From assembly GCA_034401135.1 (NCBI GenBank), contig JAWZSP010000001.1, positions 124,001 to 188,000 of the forward strand: a DNA stretch of 64,000 bases. The letters are read 5' to 3'. Position 1 is the stretch's first letter. Each line of letters starts with the position of its first letter. The DNA comes from Volutella citrinella (Eukaryota; Ascomycota; Sordariomycetes; Hypocreales; Nectriaceae). Position numbers and translations under genes: made by a program. Positions 21,473 to 32,310 of the stretch are shown here, piece after piece. Below the pieces are notes generated by a model. The model was given only the letters and a program-made list of their open reading frames with translations, made no database searches and was not told the DNA's origin.

Positions 21473-21942
21473 GGTTATCACACAACACTGCAGGCTTCTT
21501 TGTGTATTTGCTAGACAGTGAACGACCATCCATCTGCATCAAATACCCATGCAACCAATAAGTGATTTAACCACCTCAGCATGCCGATCTCTTCAGCAGA
21601 TGTGATGGGGCATGTGGTCAGGTCAAGGCTTCACCAGGCATAAGCCGAAGTTCGGGGAATGAAGCCGAGAGCTCGGGGGTTCTCTCAAGGAAGTCATCCG
21701 CTCCCGTTCCAGGGGCCTCGGAACTCGCTAGCCGCCTCGACATACCCTGCACTCCGCGGGGTGGTGTTCTGCAGGATCGGGGGTCTCCCCAGGTGTGGCC
21801 ATCCCCAACAAGGGTCTAAGGGCACAAGGTATTCGAGGCATCTTCCGAATAATCACAGTACAAGTACACAAGGCTAGCTCTGTAAACACGGAAAAAGCAT
21901 TCTACTCAAATATCTCTACAATATTCATACCTCTATACCACA
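21473..21942. promoter_or_regulatory. Divergent promoter between oxidoreductase and DUF1080 gene
   Basis: This 470-base region serves both genes. It carries TCGGGGG at 21673-21679 and at 21777-21783 on the plus strand. GATCGGGGGTCTCCCC at 21776-21791 is partly palindromic. Dense GC at 21660-21800 gives way to an A/T-rich stretch with short CTCTATA elements just before the DUF1080 ATG. Confidence 0.5.
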
Positions 21943-22791
21943 ATGGCTTGCGACGATGGCTTTGTTCCCCTTTTCGAAGGCAACTCCCTCGATGGCTGGC
22001 ACGTCGCGCCTCGCATTTACAGCAGTCTCTACCCCGGGGGAGAAGACGTTGTAGATTTCTTCAAGAAAAAAGGCGTCAAGGTCGCCCCAAATCCAGAGCT
22101 ACACCCCGCCAGGTGGTTTATTGAGAATGGAGAGCTCGTCGGAGAGCAAGCGGCCAAAGGATACGGCGGCTACCTTGTCAACGACGAGTCCTTCAAGGAA
22201 TTCGAACTTGCGTTTGATGCCAAGCCTGACTGGCCAGCCGACACTGGTGTCGTGATCCGCCGCAACCGTAACTCGATGGAGGGCATTCAAATCCTTCTTG
22301 ACCACCGCAAGTCGGGGAACATTGGCGGCTTTTACGGCAATTGCCTCGCAGGCTTCCACGCGGTCAACTTCGGTATCGATGTGGAAAAGGATGAAGCTGG
22401 CAATCCAACTGGCTTGAAGCTGGAGGACCCGGCCACCACGCTTGAGCCAATTACCCAGGCGAAACGGGACATGCTTTCCCATGCGTGTGAGCCCGAGGAC
22501 TTTATGAGGGCGTGGAAGTGGAACGACTGGAACTCCTTCCGCGTTCGCTGTGTCGGAGGTAGTCTCCCGGTTGTTACTACGTGGATCAATGGGTTAAAGG
22601 TCGCAGAGATCAACCTGAAAACCATCGACTGGCCCAACTACAACGCCAAGGATGTCTCTGATACACTGGGGCCCAGTGGACATATTGCATTCGAAGTGCA
22701 TGACAATGATAGCAGAATGGGTGACCATCGTTGGGCACCTGGTGCGCAACGCAGGTGGAGGAATATACGCCTTAAGGACCTCGGTGCCTAG
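21943..22791 (+). CDS. DUF1080 (3-keto-disaccharide hydrolase family) protein
   Basis: Intronless, 282 residues. It opens with FVPLFEGNSLDGWHVAP, the typical first strand of DUF1080 proteins, whose fold is a concanavalin-like beta-jelly roll. Other family features are WFIENGELVGEQ, a GGYLVNDESFKEFEL strand, DTGVVIRRN (the G-V-x-x-R segment) and a C-terminal IAFEVHDND...RWRNIRLKDL. Characterised bacterial members hydrolyse the glycosidic bond of 3-keto-glycosides after a Gfo/Idh/MocA enzyme has oxidised C3. No signal peptide is present, so it should act in the cytosol, unlike many bacterial members. It sits between two Gfo/Idh/MocA genes, which strongly supports a working pathway. An insertion at residues of about 45-60 (LYPGGEDVVDFFKKKG) is not usual in the family as I know it. 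The specific substrate is unknown. Confidence 0.85.
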   Translation: MACDDGFVPLFEGNSLDGWHVAPRIYSSLYPGGEDVVDFFKKKGVKVAPNPELHPARWFIENGELVGEQAAKGYGGYLVNDESFKEFELAFDAKPDWPADTGVVIRRNRNSMEGIQILLDHRKSGNIGGFYGNCLAGFHAVNFGIDVEKDEAGNPTGLKLEDPATTLEPITQAKRDMLSHACEPEDFMRAWKWNDWNSFRVRCVGGSLPVVTTWINGLKVAEINLKTIDWPNYNAKDVSDTLGPSGHIAFEVHDNDSRMGDHRWAPGAQRRWRNIRLKDLGA

Positions 22792-22915
22792 AGATAAATT
22801 TGTCAGTTCCCTCAAATAAATCCTCAATAATAGGGTTTAGGTTCAACTATGGCATTTAGCCTGATTAACTCAACTTTGTTCAACTACATACCACTGATAT
22901 TCATTGTTTCTAGTC

Positions 22916-24028
22916 CTAGTAGTCATCGTCTTGGGGAAATCCAGCACCTCCCTGTCGTCTGATCTCGTCAAGAATTTCTAAAACTTTGATAGTCTCAGAC
23001 CAAGGCATAACATCACTTTGTTTGTTGCCAGCCAGGATGTCGGCCGCCACTGCATCGGCTTCCCAATAGAATCCTAAGCCACCAGGCTTATAGAATTCGA
23101 ACTTCTTCACTTTTAGACCGGCGGTGGAGCTGTCAGACCAACCTTGGCCTGATCCTTTGGTGCTAAAAACAGTAAAGGAGCCAGGAACTGAAGGACCTAT
23201 GCCTTCAATGATGATGCAACCGTCGGTACCTTCGATGCGGCAAAAGTCTGCTCGACCCTGGACTTCCATTGACGTCGTAATGATACCCTGCTGGCCGTTA
23301 GGGTAGAGAAGCAGAGCAGACGTAGCAATGTCGACTCCCTCGGATAAAGACTGAATCGCAACCACTTTTGGATCCTGGGATTCATCGCCTGAGAGAGGGT
23401 CAAGACCCAGGCGGATCCAAGTTAGGCAGTAGACGCCGACATCGAGAAGGCTACCTGCGCCGAGCTTGGGGTCCTTCATGCGTGAATCTGCGCCGAGTGC
23501 CGCGAGATTTCTAAACTTTGCGTAATCGCACAAGACTCGCCGTATGTTACCAATCATCTTCTCTTGGTGAAGGAGGCGGCGGAGAGCTTTGACGAGGGGG
23601 AAGTGACGGGTCCACATGGCTTCCATGACATAGACGCCCTTGGCACGAGCCGCTTCAAAGACCTCGCGAGCTTCCATTGCGTTGATAGTGAAGGCCTTTT
23701 CGCACAAGACGTGCTTGCCAGCTGCAATTGCATCCAGGCAGTTCTGCTTGTGGAGACTGTGTGGAGTGCCAATGTAGATGATATCGACATTGGGATCGTC
23801 GTAGCATTCTTGGTAACTGCTGTAAATTGTTGGGTTCTGTCCAGCGAGATGCTTGGCGACAAACGCTTGACCTTTGGCCATGGAAGAAGACGCCACCGCC
23901 TGGATGATATGGCGCGCCGCGGCGTCGCTCCGCTCAATAACAAGGTCGTTGACGAACCAGGAGCAGATGAGGCCGGTTGCAATGATGCCCCACCGCAGGG
24001 TCGGGATGTCTGTCGATTGTGTCTCCAT
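22916..24028 (-). CDS. Gfo/Idh/MocA oxidoreductase, dihydrodiol/D-xylose dehydrogenase subgroup
   Basis: Intronless, 370 residues. The nucleotide-binding start is TLRWGIIATGLICSWFVNDL; the EKP motif is HVLCEKAFTINA (EKA instead of EKP). EAMWTRHFPLVKALRRLL identifies the subgroup of dimeric dihydrodiol dehydrogenases and fungal NADP-linked D-xylose 1-dehydrogenases. LLDVGVYCLTWIRLGL carries the catalytic Asp/Tyr region. No signal peptide is present. In this subgroup the enzymes oxidise sugars at C1 or other hydroxyls and also reduce dicarbonyls. It converges on the DUF1080 gene and is divergent from the dual-cluster regulator (400-base promoter with TCGGGGG sites). With the other oxidoreductase it could provide the opening oxidation and the closing reduction of a keto-glycoside cycle; which does which is unknown. 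Confidence 0.88.
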   Translation of the reverse strand: METQSTDIPTLRWGIIATGLICSWFVNDLVIERSDAAARHIIQAVASSSMAKGQAFVAKHLAGQNPTIYSSYQECYDDPNVDIIYIGTPHSLHKQNCLDAIAAGKHVLCEKAFTINAMEAREVFEAARAKGVYVMEAMWTRHFPLVKALRRLLHQEKMIGNIRRVLCDYAKFRNLAALGADSRMKDPKLGAGSLLDVGVYCLTWIRLGLDPLSGDESQDPKVVAIQSLSEGVDIATSALLLYPNGQQGIITTSMEVQGRADFCRIEGTDGCIIIEGIGPSVPGSFTVFSTKGSGQGWSDSSTAGLKVKKFEFYKPGGLGFYWEADAVAADILAGNKQSDVMPWSETIKVLEILDEIRRQGGAGFPQDDDY

Positions 24029-24428
24029 GGCTACGACGCACTATGGAAAATGTTTGACCTGGCGACCGACTCGGGCTTATTGCTCACCCCAAGTGTCTTA
24101 TACCAAGCATAATTGATGTGACAATGTGGCATATACACACTCACACGAACAAGTGGAGGCCAATAAAAGCCTAGGCGCAGTCTAACCCGATTGCGCATGG
24201 ACGAGAGGATCCCCACCATTACCGGGAACTCTGCTCTGGAGTGGATGTCGGGGGGAATATTTTAAACCTGGCCAACCCCACGCGACACATGGGCTCACCG
24301 GCTCACCCTCGACTCGCTCTCGTTCCCCCGAGTCCGTGCCGACTGGCAACTGGCCACTTGACTCGAGCATACTCAGCGCAGACCCCCCTCGGACACTAGA
24401 CGGCTGTACAGCGCCCGTCGTGGACACA
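24029..24428. promoter_or_regulatory. Divergent promoter between oxidoreductase 2 and dual-cluster regulator
   Basis: TCGGGGG occurs at 24248-24254 (plus, extended to GGATGTCGGGGGG) and at 24331-24325 (minus). The 13-mer GGATGTCGGGGGG is repeated exactly upstream of the GH3 gene at 30005-30017. Placing a regulator beside its probable targets with shared sites suggests autoregulation (inference). Confidence 0.45.
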
Positions 24429-26967
24429 ATGTCGGCTCCCGAGCAGAGGAAGCCCCCATCTGCACCGTCGGCAACTGTTCCCCGACCTCCTCGACGGGTG
24501 GCGGCTATCTGCTTCCAGTGTCGCAACCGAAAGGTAGGCCATGTTGATTCTCATACCCATGCCCATACTCCCTCACCTGTTTCCCGCCTCTCTTGAATAT
24601 CCCCCCCAGGCTCAGTCGGTGGATGTGGGTACTGGGCTGTTACTGATTCCGCAAATTGATTCGACAGGTGAAATGCGATGGCACCCCAGGAGGCTGCGAG
24701 AATTGCAAGCGTCTGCAGTTCGAATGTTCATTCGCCATAGACATCACCGACAACAGTGCTGGACCCGGCAATCTGGATCATCTAGAACGCCGGAGAGTGA
24801 GAAAGGCATGTCTTGCATGCCGAGACCGTCGATCCAAGTGCAGTGGATCGTTCCCTTCATGCATTAGATGCTACCGCTTGGGGCTAGACTGCCAGTATCC
24901 CAATGCGAAACGCAGACAGGATGAAGACTCCACAGCAGTCCAGGTCCAAGCAGGACAGTCTCTTGCCAGTCAAGCTGTAGTTGAAGGAACACCCGCTGAT
25001 GCCCATGTCCCGGTGCCTCCTTCACTACCGCACCCTACTGTTCTGTGTGTTCCCGCTTCCCTGATCCGACAGCGTCGTTGTGCATTGCGTTTCCCTGGTT
25101 CGTTTTGCTAATACATGCATTAGAGTCCCTGACATCAGTAGGTCCACAGGCAAGCAGTACCTAGATGCCTTCTTTGAGTTCGTTTACCCCATTCCCTGCC
25201 TCGGCTTCCTGCATAGAGCCAGCACCTTGCAAGCATGGTCCCAGGACACTCTCAACCCCCATCTCCTCAAGGCCATCTATGGCGTCGCATCGCCGTATCT
25301 CTTCCCTCTTGATGCCAGCCACGCCTCTCAGGCGCGGAGTTGGCTGCAAGAGACAGAAACCTACCTCCTCTCACGCTTGAGCGAGCCCTGTCTAGCCGAC
25401 ATTGAAGCGTGGCTGCTGGTCGTCTTTGGCCACGCCATAGCTGGGCGTTTTGGAAACTTGCTCATCTCAATGAGTCTTGTGGCAAGACTGGCGTATATAA
25501 TGCGTCTAGACGTCGAGGATGAACGAATTTCGTTTCTCGAGCGAGAGTCTCGACGACGACTGATGTGGGGAATATATGTCATCGACACGCTGTACTCGAG
25601 TGGTAGACACGAGTTTACTTCATGCCCGGCCGACGCGCTTCGTGTGCAACTACCTTGCAAAGAATCCTTCTTTACCATGGATGTGGATGTTGAGACTGAA
25701 CCGCTTGCAGCATCGCCTGGCAGTCCCGGCGAGTCCAAGCTCGGGCTCATGGCATACTGCATCCGTGTTCTTGACATTCGTGACCGTGTTAATCGGTACG
25801 AAAGATCCCCTTGCTTGTCACTGACCAAACCTGACGAGGAGCTGGACAGGATTAATCTAGCCATGATCAACCACAGAAAACCCATCGTCGATTGTCTGGG
25901 CACTGTTGATACTCTGGAGCAAGAGCTTCAACAAGTCCATGATTCGCTTCCTCCAGAATACCATTTCGACCAGAAAAACTTCTTTCTCCGCGCATACACC
26001 CCCTTTCGCACCACCTTTCTCATGCTTCACGCTTGGTGGCATCAAACACATTGCGATCTATTTCGTTTTACCATACCAGGGTTTCGGGAGGGCCTGGGTG
26101 TGACGGACATGGCCCAGCTCGCCCAAGACTACCTCTCAATCTGCCGGGCCAAATGTCTCTCTAATGCCCTGTCCGTCTCCACCATTCTCGAGTTGGGCAG
26201 CCAGAAGGGGATAGACATCATTACAGACCCATCACTCGCAATGTGTGCGTTCCACTCTGCGAGAATCATCTCCCGTCTCGGACAAGCACCATTGGGGAAC
26301 ATTCCTCGGACAGAGCTCGTTCATCGACTCTCTGTATGCGCTGCCGCACTAGAAAAACAAGCCGAAACATACCCACGGTCAAGCATCCTTCGAGATGGCA
26401 TCATGGAGCTCGTCGAATATGCACGCAAGACGCCGCGGGTCAATTTGGGACGAGAATGGAAATGGCCTAGTAAACCCAGACGATTCACCATCGTGTGAAA
26501 GCATGAGGTCGCAGGTTTCAGATGTATATTCGCAGTACAGCGTCACAGAAGAAATACGCAAGCTTAAGTTCCAGTCGGATGGACAACAAAACCGCAGAGA
26601 TGGTGGGAGCGATGACGGCTCCCCAGGCAATTTACAGCAAGCTGCAATTACGGCGCCGCGCAGCGAGCACAACAACACTGCAGGCCAACCTTCGCGTGCG
26701 GCATCACAACTCGATACTCGCCTGGAGCTTCGCCTTCCAGATCAACAGCAGTATCGGACTCATACCATGGATGTGCCCATTCCTGGACTCGGCAATGGAG
26801 AGCCCGTCGCAATGATGATGGGGGATATGTTGAACTTCGACTTTGCAATGACTGTAGCGGTTGATCAAAGACATCAACCAGTTCAACCAGACATGTTCAT
26901 GGACTCTTTCTGGCCTATTCCAGATACTTTTGATCCCGTATTGTTAAATCCGGAGCAGAGGAGTTAA
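24429..26967 (+). CDS. Regulator with two Zn(II)2Cys6 clusters and fungal-specific domain; apparent frameshift near its 3' end
   Basis: Exons 24429-24533, 24668-25044 and 25124 onward. Two zinc clusters lie in tandem: Cys 28, 31, 38, 45, 48, 55 and Cys 83, 86, 93, 100, 103, 110, both with spacing CX2CX6CX6CX2CX6C and basic loops (CRNRKVKCD; CRDRRSKCS). Intron 1 interrupts the first cluster exactly after CRNRK. The Fungal_trans domain follows (GKQYLDAFFEFVYPIPCLGFLHR; ESRRRLMWGIYVIDTLYSSGR). The frame closes at 26498, but a second frame from about 26430 to 26967 reads an acidic, Gln-rich tail with coding character (MMMGDMLNFDFAMTV), as expected for an activation domain. No intron joins them in phase, so a one-base shift near the GGG at 26428-26430 is likely (mutation or sequencing error). 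The third exon's donor GTGTGT is weaker than usual. It neighbours the glycosidase and oxidoreductase genes and is their likely regulator. Confidence 0.75.
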
Positions 26968-27069
26968 GCAAGGGACGGACGAGTTGGTAATTTATATTTC
27001 GGCTTCGATTAGCGAATTCTCTCTGTCATTGGCCCAGTACATCTATGAAGCAGAAAAAGCACCATTTGC

Positions 27070-29735
27070 TCAAAGTCCAGTCCAGAAGGCGTCATTCTGA
27101 ATGAGGAAGCCACCCTCTAACAAACCGTCGCCAGTGACAACCGTAACGGCATATTCTCCAGCTTCGCAACACCACTGCTTCCTCTTCTCGTCCCAGACGG
27201 CCACTGCGTCTTTCAATATCTGCAATGAGACCGACTTCTTTTCTCCAGGCTGCAGAAATACCTTTTGAAACGCCCCCAATGTCCTAAGCGGTCGTGCAAA
27301 CCGTGATTTCGATCCTGCCCGTACCACATAACTCAAGTACAGCCTCAAGACCTCGGCTCCTGCTCGTAGACCAGTGTTTTGGATATCGATAGTGGCTGTC
27401 GTGGGGAACACGGCGAGGTTGCTGGTCTCAAAGGTCGTGTAGCTAAGTCCATGGCCGAACGGAAATGCGACGGGGATCCTCCTGGCTTCAAACCATCGAT
27501 GTCCAACAAAGATACCCTCGGCGTAGTACAGAGAACCATTGTCGCTCCCAAAGCTCAACGCACTGGGACCGTCTTCAAGCCTCTGTTGAAATGTGACGGG
27601 CAGCTTCCCGCTTGGATTAGCGCTGCCGAATATAACATCTGCAACAGCATTGCCTGCCTCGTTCCCGCCGTACCAAGTGTGCAGTATAGCCTTGGCTGAG
27701 TTCCTCCATGGCATAGCAACAGGATTTCCGGCCTGTGTGACAATAATGGCGTCTGGTTTCACTTCCAATACTGCAGATATCAGCTCATCGACGTGGTGCG
27801 GCAAGGCCATAGATACCCGGTCCATGCCTTCTTTTTCAAGGTCATCATTCAGTCCAGCGACCACGATGACATGCTTGGACTTCTTTGCTACATCAACAGC
27901 CCGACGAATGCCCTCCAAGGGGTCAAGCTTTAAACAACCGCCAAGGCGACATGCACCTCCAGGAATGGGCAGCATGGAGCTACTTGCAATCTTTGCGGTG
28001 GTTGCACTACCTGCTTCAACGCGAAGCTGGTATATTTGGTCTTTCTCCATCTTGTAAACTCCACGCTTTTCACTAGAGCCCTTTCCAAAGAACATGCCGC
28101 CCGGGGCCTGTTCTGTTTCATTATCGATGATGAGCTCGTTGTTGATAAAGAGCTTCGAAACTCCATAACTTGCAAGCCCAAATTCGTAATCGCCATTGAA
28201 CTCGGCCGTGAAATTTGCACGCATGGAAACATAAAATGTGTCCTCCTTCATGGGGTGTGTGTAATCCATCATCTGATAGGCTGACTGCGGAATTGTCAAG
28301 GAATCGAATGGGACGCGATCCGCATGGGTATGGGGTTCGTTGTATACGTCGATTGATACACCAGGAGCATTATTATCATCGACGACGTCATTGGTGGTAA
28401 AATAGGGCAACAAGACGTGACCAAAGACTCCAGGCTCGTAGTGGACTGTGGCTGACGCCGGGATCTGATTCTGAATGCCTTGGAACACAGATGTCGTGTA
28501 GGTAGGTTGAAGATTGGCGCTTCCACCTCCGCAAGCAGCGGCGAGTTTTGCGTTGGGTCCAATGGTGGCAATCTCTTGGACCTCGCTAGAGTTGAGCGGT
28601 AGTAAATTATCCTCATTCTTCAGTAACACGAGGCTCTCAGTAGCTAAGCGGCGGCCAAGTTCACTGGACTCGGAGGAGTCACGGGTGGACTCGACCTCTG
28701 ATACCGGGGCAGCCGCGGCCTTGTTGATAAACTCCAGTACCTTGCGGACTCGCTGATCCAGAACATTTTCAAAGACCTGGCCTGAGTTAAGCGCTAGCAC
28801 AGCCTTCGTACCTCGGTGGATTGTAGGGCCTGGCATGTCGATATCAAGACCCGCATTTAGTGCATTCGTGCACGAATAGGTGCCATACCTTGTAAATGCG
28901 TTAGCAGCGTTGGGCGGCACAGGGGCAAAGGGGGGAAAGTGTGTTGTCTCACCAATCACTTAAAACGAGGCCTTCAAACCCCCATTCCTTCCGGAGCACC
29001 TGTTCTAGCAGCTTCTCGCTCTCAGAGACGTGCACGCCGTTGACCTTGTTATAAGACGCCATGACGACCTTTGGCTGAGCATTCCTGATTGCGATCTGGA
29101 AAGGCCTCAAGTATACTTCTCTGAGTGCACGCTCTGAAATACGAGTGTCGATAGACATCTTGTCCGTCTCTTGATCGTTGGCAACGAAGTGCTTCAGAGC
29201 CGCAACGGTACCACGGCTTTGTACTCCTCGAATAATGGAGCCAGCCAAAGCTCCACTGAGAAGAGGGTCTTCAGAGAAACTCTCAAACCCACGGCCATTG
29301 AGGGGTGACCGGAGAATATTGACCGTAGGGCCCAACCATACGTGGGCACCCTTGGACTCGCATTCGAGAGACAGGACCCGACCAGCTTCGTAGATCAAGT
29401 CTGAGTTCCACGTCGCCCCAAGACCAGTGCCACACGGGATGCACATTCCAGGCAATGGATTGAAGAAGCGGGTGCCCCGGGCGCCATTGGGCCCGTCAGT
29501 AAACCGGATGCTGGGGATGCCATGGGCTGGTACTGGGCTTGTGTGCCAGAAGTCACATCCTGAAGAAGGAAAAGTAAGCACGTCAGCCATTGGTCAACGG
29601 AAAAAGTTGATACATGGGCCAACCAAGCGATTCTCTGGAATTGTACTGACCAGAAAGCAAGGACACCTTTTCAGATAGGCTTAGTCTCCTCAGAGCCTCG
29701 TCGACATCTGGGACGGGTGGATGGCTGAACGCCAT
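27070..29735 (-). CDS. GH3 beta-glucosidase with PA14 insert, intracellular type
   Basis: Three exons: 29735-29651, 29559-28953, 28888-27070, giving 836 residues. The first exon (MAFSHPPVPDVDEALRRLSL) lacks a signal peptide. The GH3 N-domain has the conserved GPNGARGTRFF, NGRGFESFSEDP, ALKHFVANDQE and YNKVNGVHVSES motifs, and the nucleophile Asp at about 230 in GLVLSDWYGT, split by intron 2. The (alpha/beta)6 domain starts near ATESLVLLKNEDNLLPL. A PA14 domain of about 140 residues (about 400-545) is inserted in the second domain, as in fungal cytosolic beta-glucosidases of about 840 residues. FPFGHGLSYTTFE and a fibronectin III-like end follow. It would release glucose from the non-reducing end of beta-glucosides after import. 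Its promoter carries the TCGGGGG motif. Confidence 0.92.
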
Positions 29736-30339
29736 TTGTCAACAGGTAAGATGAAAAGAACGTTGAAAATACTAGCAGCCTCTGCGAATGGATGGCTATG
29801 TACTCGATCAACGAGGTCTGGAACCTTGTTTGCTCACGAAGCCTGGCACTGTTAAGTAATCTGTTAAGATTCGTCCCTAAGAGTCCTACCGAGCGATGTG
29901 GAACTATTAGCGCATCCCGGCGAGCCCCAAGTATGGCCGCCAGCATGGACTGGTTCCCTGTAACATCATTGGAGCCCCATGTCTATTGGAGGCGAAACGC
30001 ACATCGGATGTCGGGGGGCATGTGGGGAAAGTCCAAGACCGCGGAAGTGGAGAAGGGGATCTCCATCTCCGAGCGCTTAGCTTTGCCAAGATATTGCTCG
30101 CTTCTGCCCCGTGCATTCCGAGCGAGGGAATCGAATGTGTGGTCGGCCTCGATTCTGCCACCGCCGCTAGGGTTTACCTTCGTGGTGTTTGCGTGTGATG
30201 CTTCCTGTCCAAGATTCTCAGCACCCCTCACTGCCAGCATCTCTTGGGTCTCATCAAGCGTCCAGCGAGCATGCTTTGTGTCTGTTTCTTTTATTCTTCT
30301 ATTTCATCCCGGTGGCCATGGTGAGAAGCTTTGATTCGA
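29736..30339. other. Promoter region of GH3 gene
   Basis: No gene is supported; open frames on both strands at 29792-30334 overlap each other and lack family features. TCGGGGG lies at 30011-30017 within GGATGTCGGGGGG, identical to 24243-24255. Confidence 0.45.
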
Positions 30340-31710
30340 CTACAATAGAGAACTGATTGTCCTCGATCGCTCTGCAAAATTGGCCTTGACTTCGCCAAGC
30401 TCCTTGGTGATGTCGTGATCCCACAGCCACAGCATTCGCTCTAGGATGTTGCTCGCCAGTTCAGGCGTATCTGTGCCAAGCTCCAAGTCAAATAAGCAGC
30501 CTTGCTCTCGGCTATCCGTTACCAGCCTTTGCGTCCTCCCCTTGCGAACCTCGGTGAAGGCTACGAGCGCAGCTGGTACTTGCTTCCTGTCAGACACGAC
30601 AGCCAAGAGGTTGCCGAGAATGTATGCATCCTCCACCGCCATGCCTGCGCCGCCGCCCTTGTTTGGCGTCGTGGCATGCGCGGCGTCTCCCATTATGCAA
30701 ACAAGCCCGTCATTATACGTCCTTGCCGGGGCATGGTCAAAGAGAGCCCATACGTCAGTCTGTTGGATTGAATCAATAATGCGTCGAACGCTATCACCCC
30801 AGTGGCGGTACTCATTGACGACATCTTCCTTGGGCACCGTCTTGATCCATTGGGAGGACTCCCACGCATCTGCACTGCCAAATGCCACGACTAAACGATA
30901 CACAATCTTTGAGTCAGCCGATTGCATCTACAATTGCAATTGTAAGCGTTCATTTAAGTACCTACCGTTCATGATAGATCCCTGGTTGATGGGAAAAGTA
31001 AGGATGTGGCCTTGCCGACCCAGGTACATTTGGCTATTGCCTGCCAGCTCGGGGCCGAGCAACTCCTGAGCCTGCGGCATGGGTATCAAACCTCGATAGA
31101 CGTATTTGCCGGAAAACACGGGCTTGGATGCTGGATCCTCGTCGCCGAGTAGCACACTCCTGATGCGCGACTTGACGCCGTCGCAGCCAATGACAACGTC
31201 GTGCTTGGCTGAAGTACCATCTGAGAAATTGATGGTGACACCGGTGCTATCCTGAGTAAAGGATTCAGCTCGCTTCGAGAACACGGCCAGGTCCTGCGGC
31301 AGTAGCTTGATCATATTGTCGAGAAACGCGGATCGTCGCACGCCGCGCTGGCCACCCTCGCACTTGAGGGAGCAGATGAGGCCCCCATCCTGATGCTTCC
31401 CATCACACGATTCGCCGTATCTAAAGTCGAACCACACGTCCTTCTTGTCACTGGAGAGATTGTTCGTCTCGGCGTCTTCAAAGGCCCGGAGCAGATGTGG
31501 CGAAATTAAACCCAAGGCTCGAGTGGCATTAGGCCCGAAGGAAACGCCAGCCCCAATCTCCCCAAACTTCGACGCCTGCTCGTACAGCTTGACGGGGATG
31601 CGATGCTGCAAAAGATTGAATGCGAGCGTCACGCCTGCGATGCCTCCGCCAACAATAGCCACATCAAAGTTCTTGGTTGGCGGCCGGCAAAGTTCGGGTA
31701 AGGGTGCCAT
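30340..31710 (-). CDS. FAD-dependent monooxygenase, salicylate hydroxylase-like
   Basis: Two exons: 31710-30966 and 30890-30340, giving 431 residues; the junction restores IMNVVAFGSADAW, the family's usual sequence. The FAD-binding start is DVAIVGGGIAGVTLAFNLL (GxGxxG), the NAD(P)H-related DG motif is VVIGCDGVKSRIR, and the ribityl-binding GD motif is CIMGDAAHATTPNKGGGAG. No signal peptide is present. The family adds a hydroxyl group to an aromatic ring, sometimes with decarboxylation, using NAD(P)H and oxygen. Its position directly after the glycosidase genes suggests use on a phenolic aglycone released by deglycosylation, but fungal members of this group also serve secondary metabolism. The intron is 75 bases with a GTAGGT donor and a CTGAC branch point. 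A start at 31767 is possible but begins in a poor context. Confidence 0.9.
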
Positions 31711-32281
31711 GGTGTGGGTGAGATGTCGACGACGAGGGGCCGCTGACAGAAGAAGGAAAAGAAGCAAAGGAAGTGGATGGAGATTCGTCCAATTGGTTTA
31801 GAACTCGCTGTGCGAATCTAGATGGCGTAGTTGTTATGTAGGATGTCGAGCCCAACCTCAACTGGAATTGCTGGTCTGGCAGCCCCCCATCCGAAATAAG
31901 TCGAACTGCCGGCGTCAGATTCCGTGCTTCCACTTGCATCCAACTTCCCCGGATTTCCCAGAGCGCCTGACCCGGTTTCCGTCGTGTGGTCAGCTGGGCT
32001 ATGAATGCGTGTGTGGGGGGGAACGGGTAGCGGGTCCGGCAGGCGACTCTGCATCATGGAGTCTTCCTCACTTTCAGAGACTAGGCCAGCAGGTAGATAG
32101 ATGCCTGAGTCTGGGATAAGCCTTCCCCCCGACTCCCGCAGTCGCCATCACTGAAGAAGAGTGGCCAAAACGAGTTTAGGACAGAGCTCACGTGACAAGA
32201 CCAGCGTGAATTGGGAATAGCGCAGGATCGGCTAAGGGGACAGGGCAAGGCATAGAAAAAGGTGCATGCCGTCCCAGAGCC

Positions 32282-32310
32282 CGCCCCCGCCCCCGCCCCC
32301 GCCCCCGCCC
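32282..32310. repeat. (GCCCCC)n tandem repeat
   Basis: About five perfect copies of the hexamer GCCCCC follow one another. The minus strand has five consecutive runs of four or more G, enough to form a G-quadruplex. It lies some 570 bases upstream of the monooxygenase start. Confidence 0.8.
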
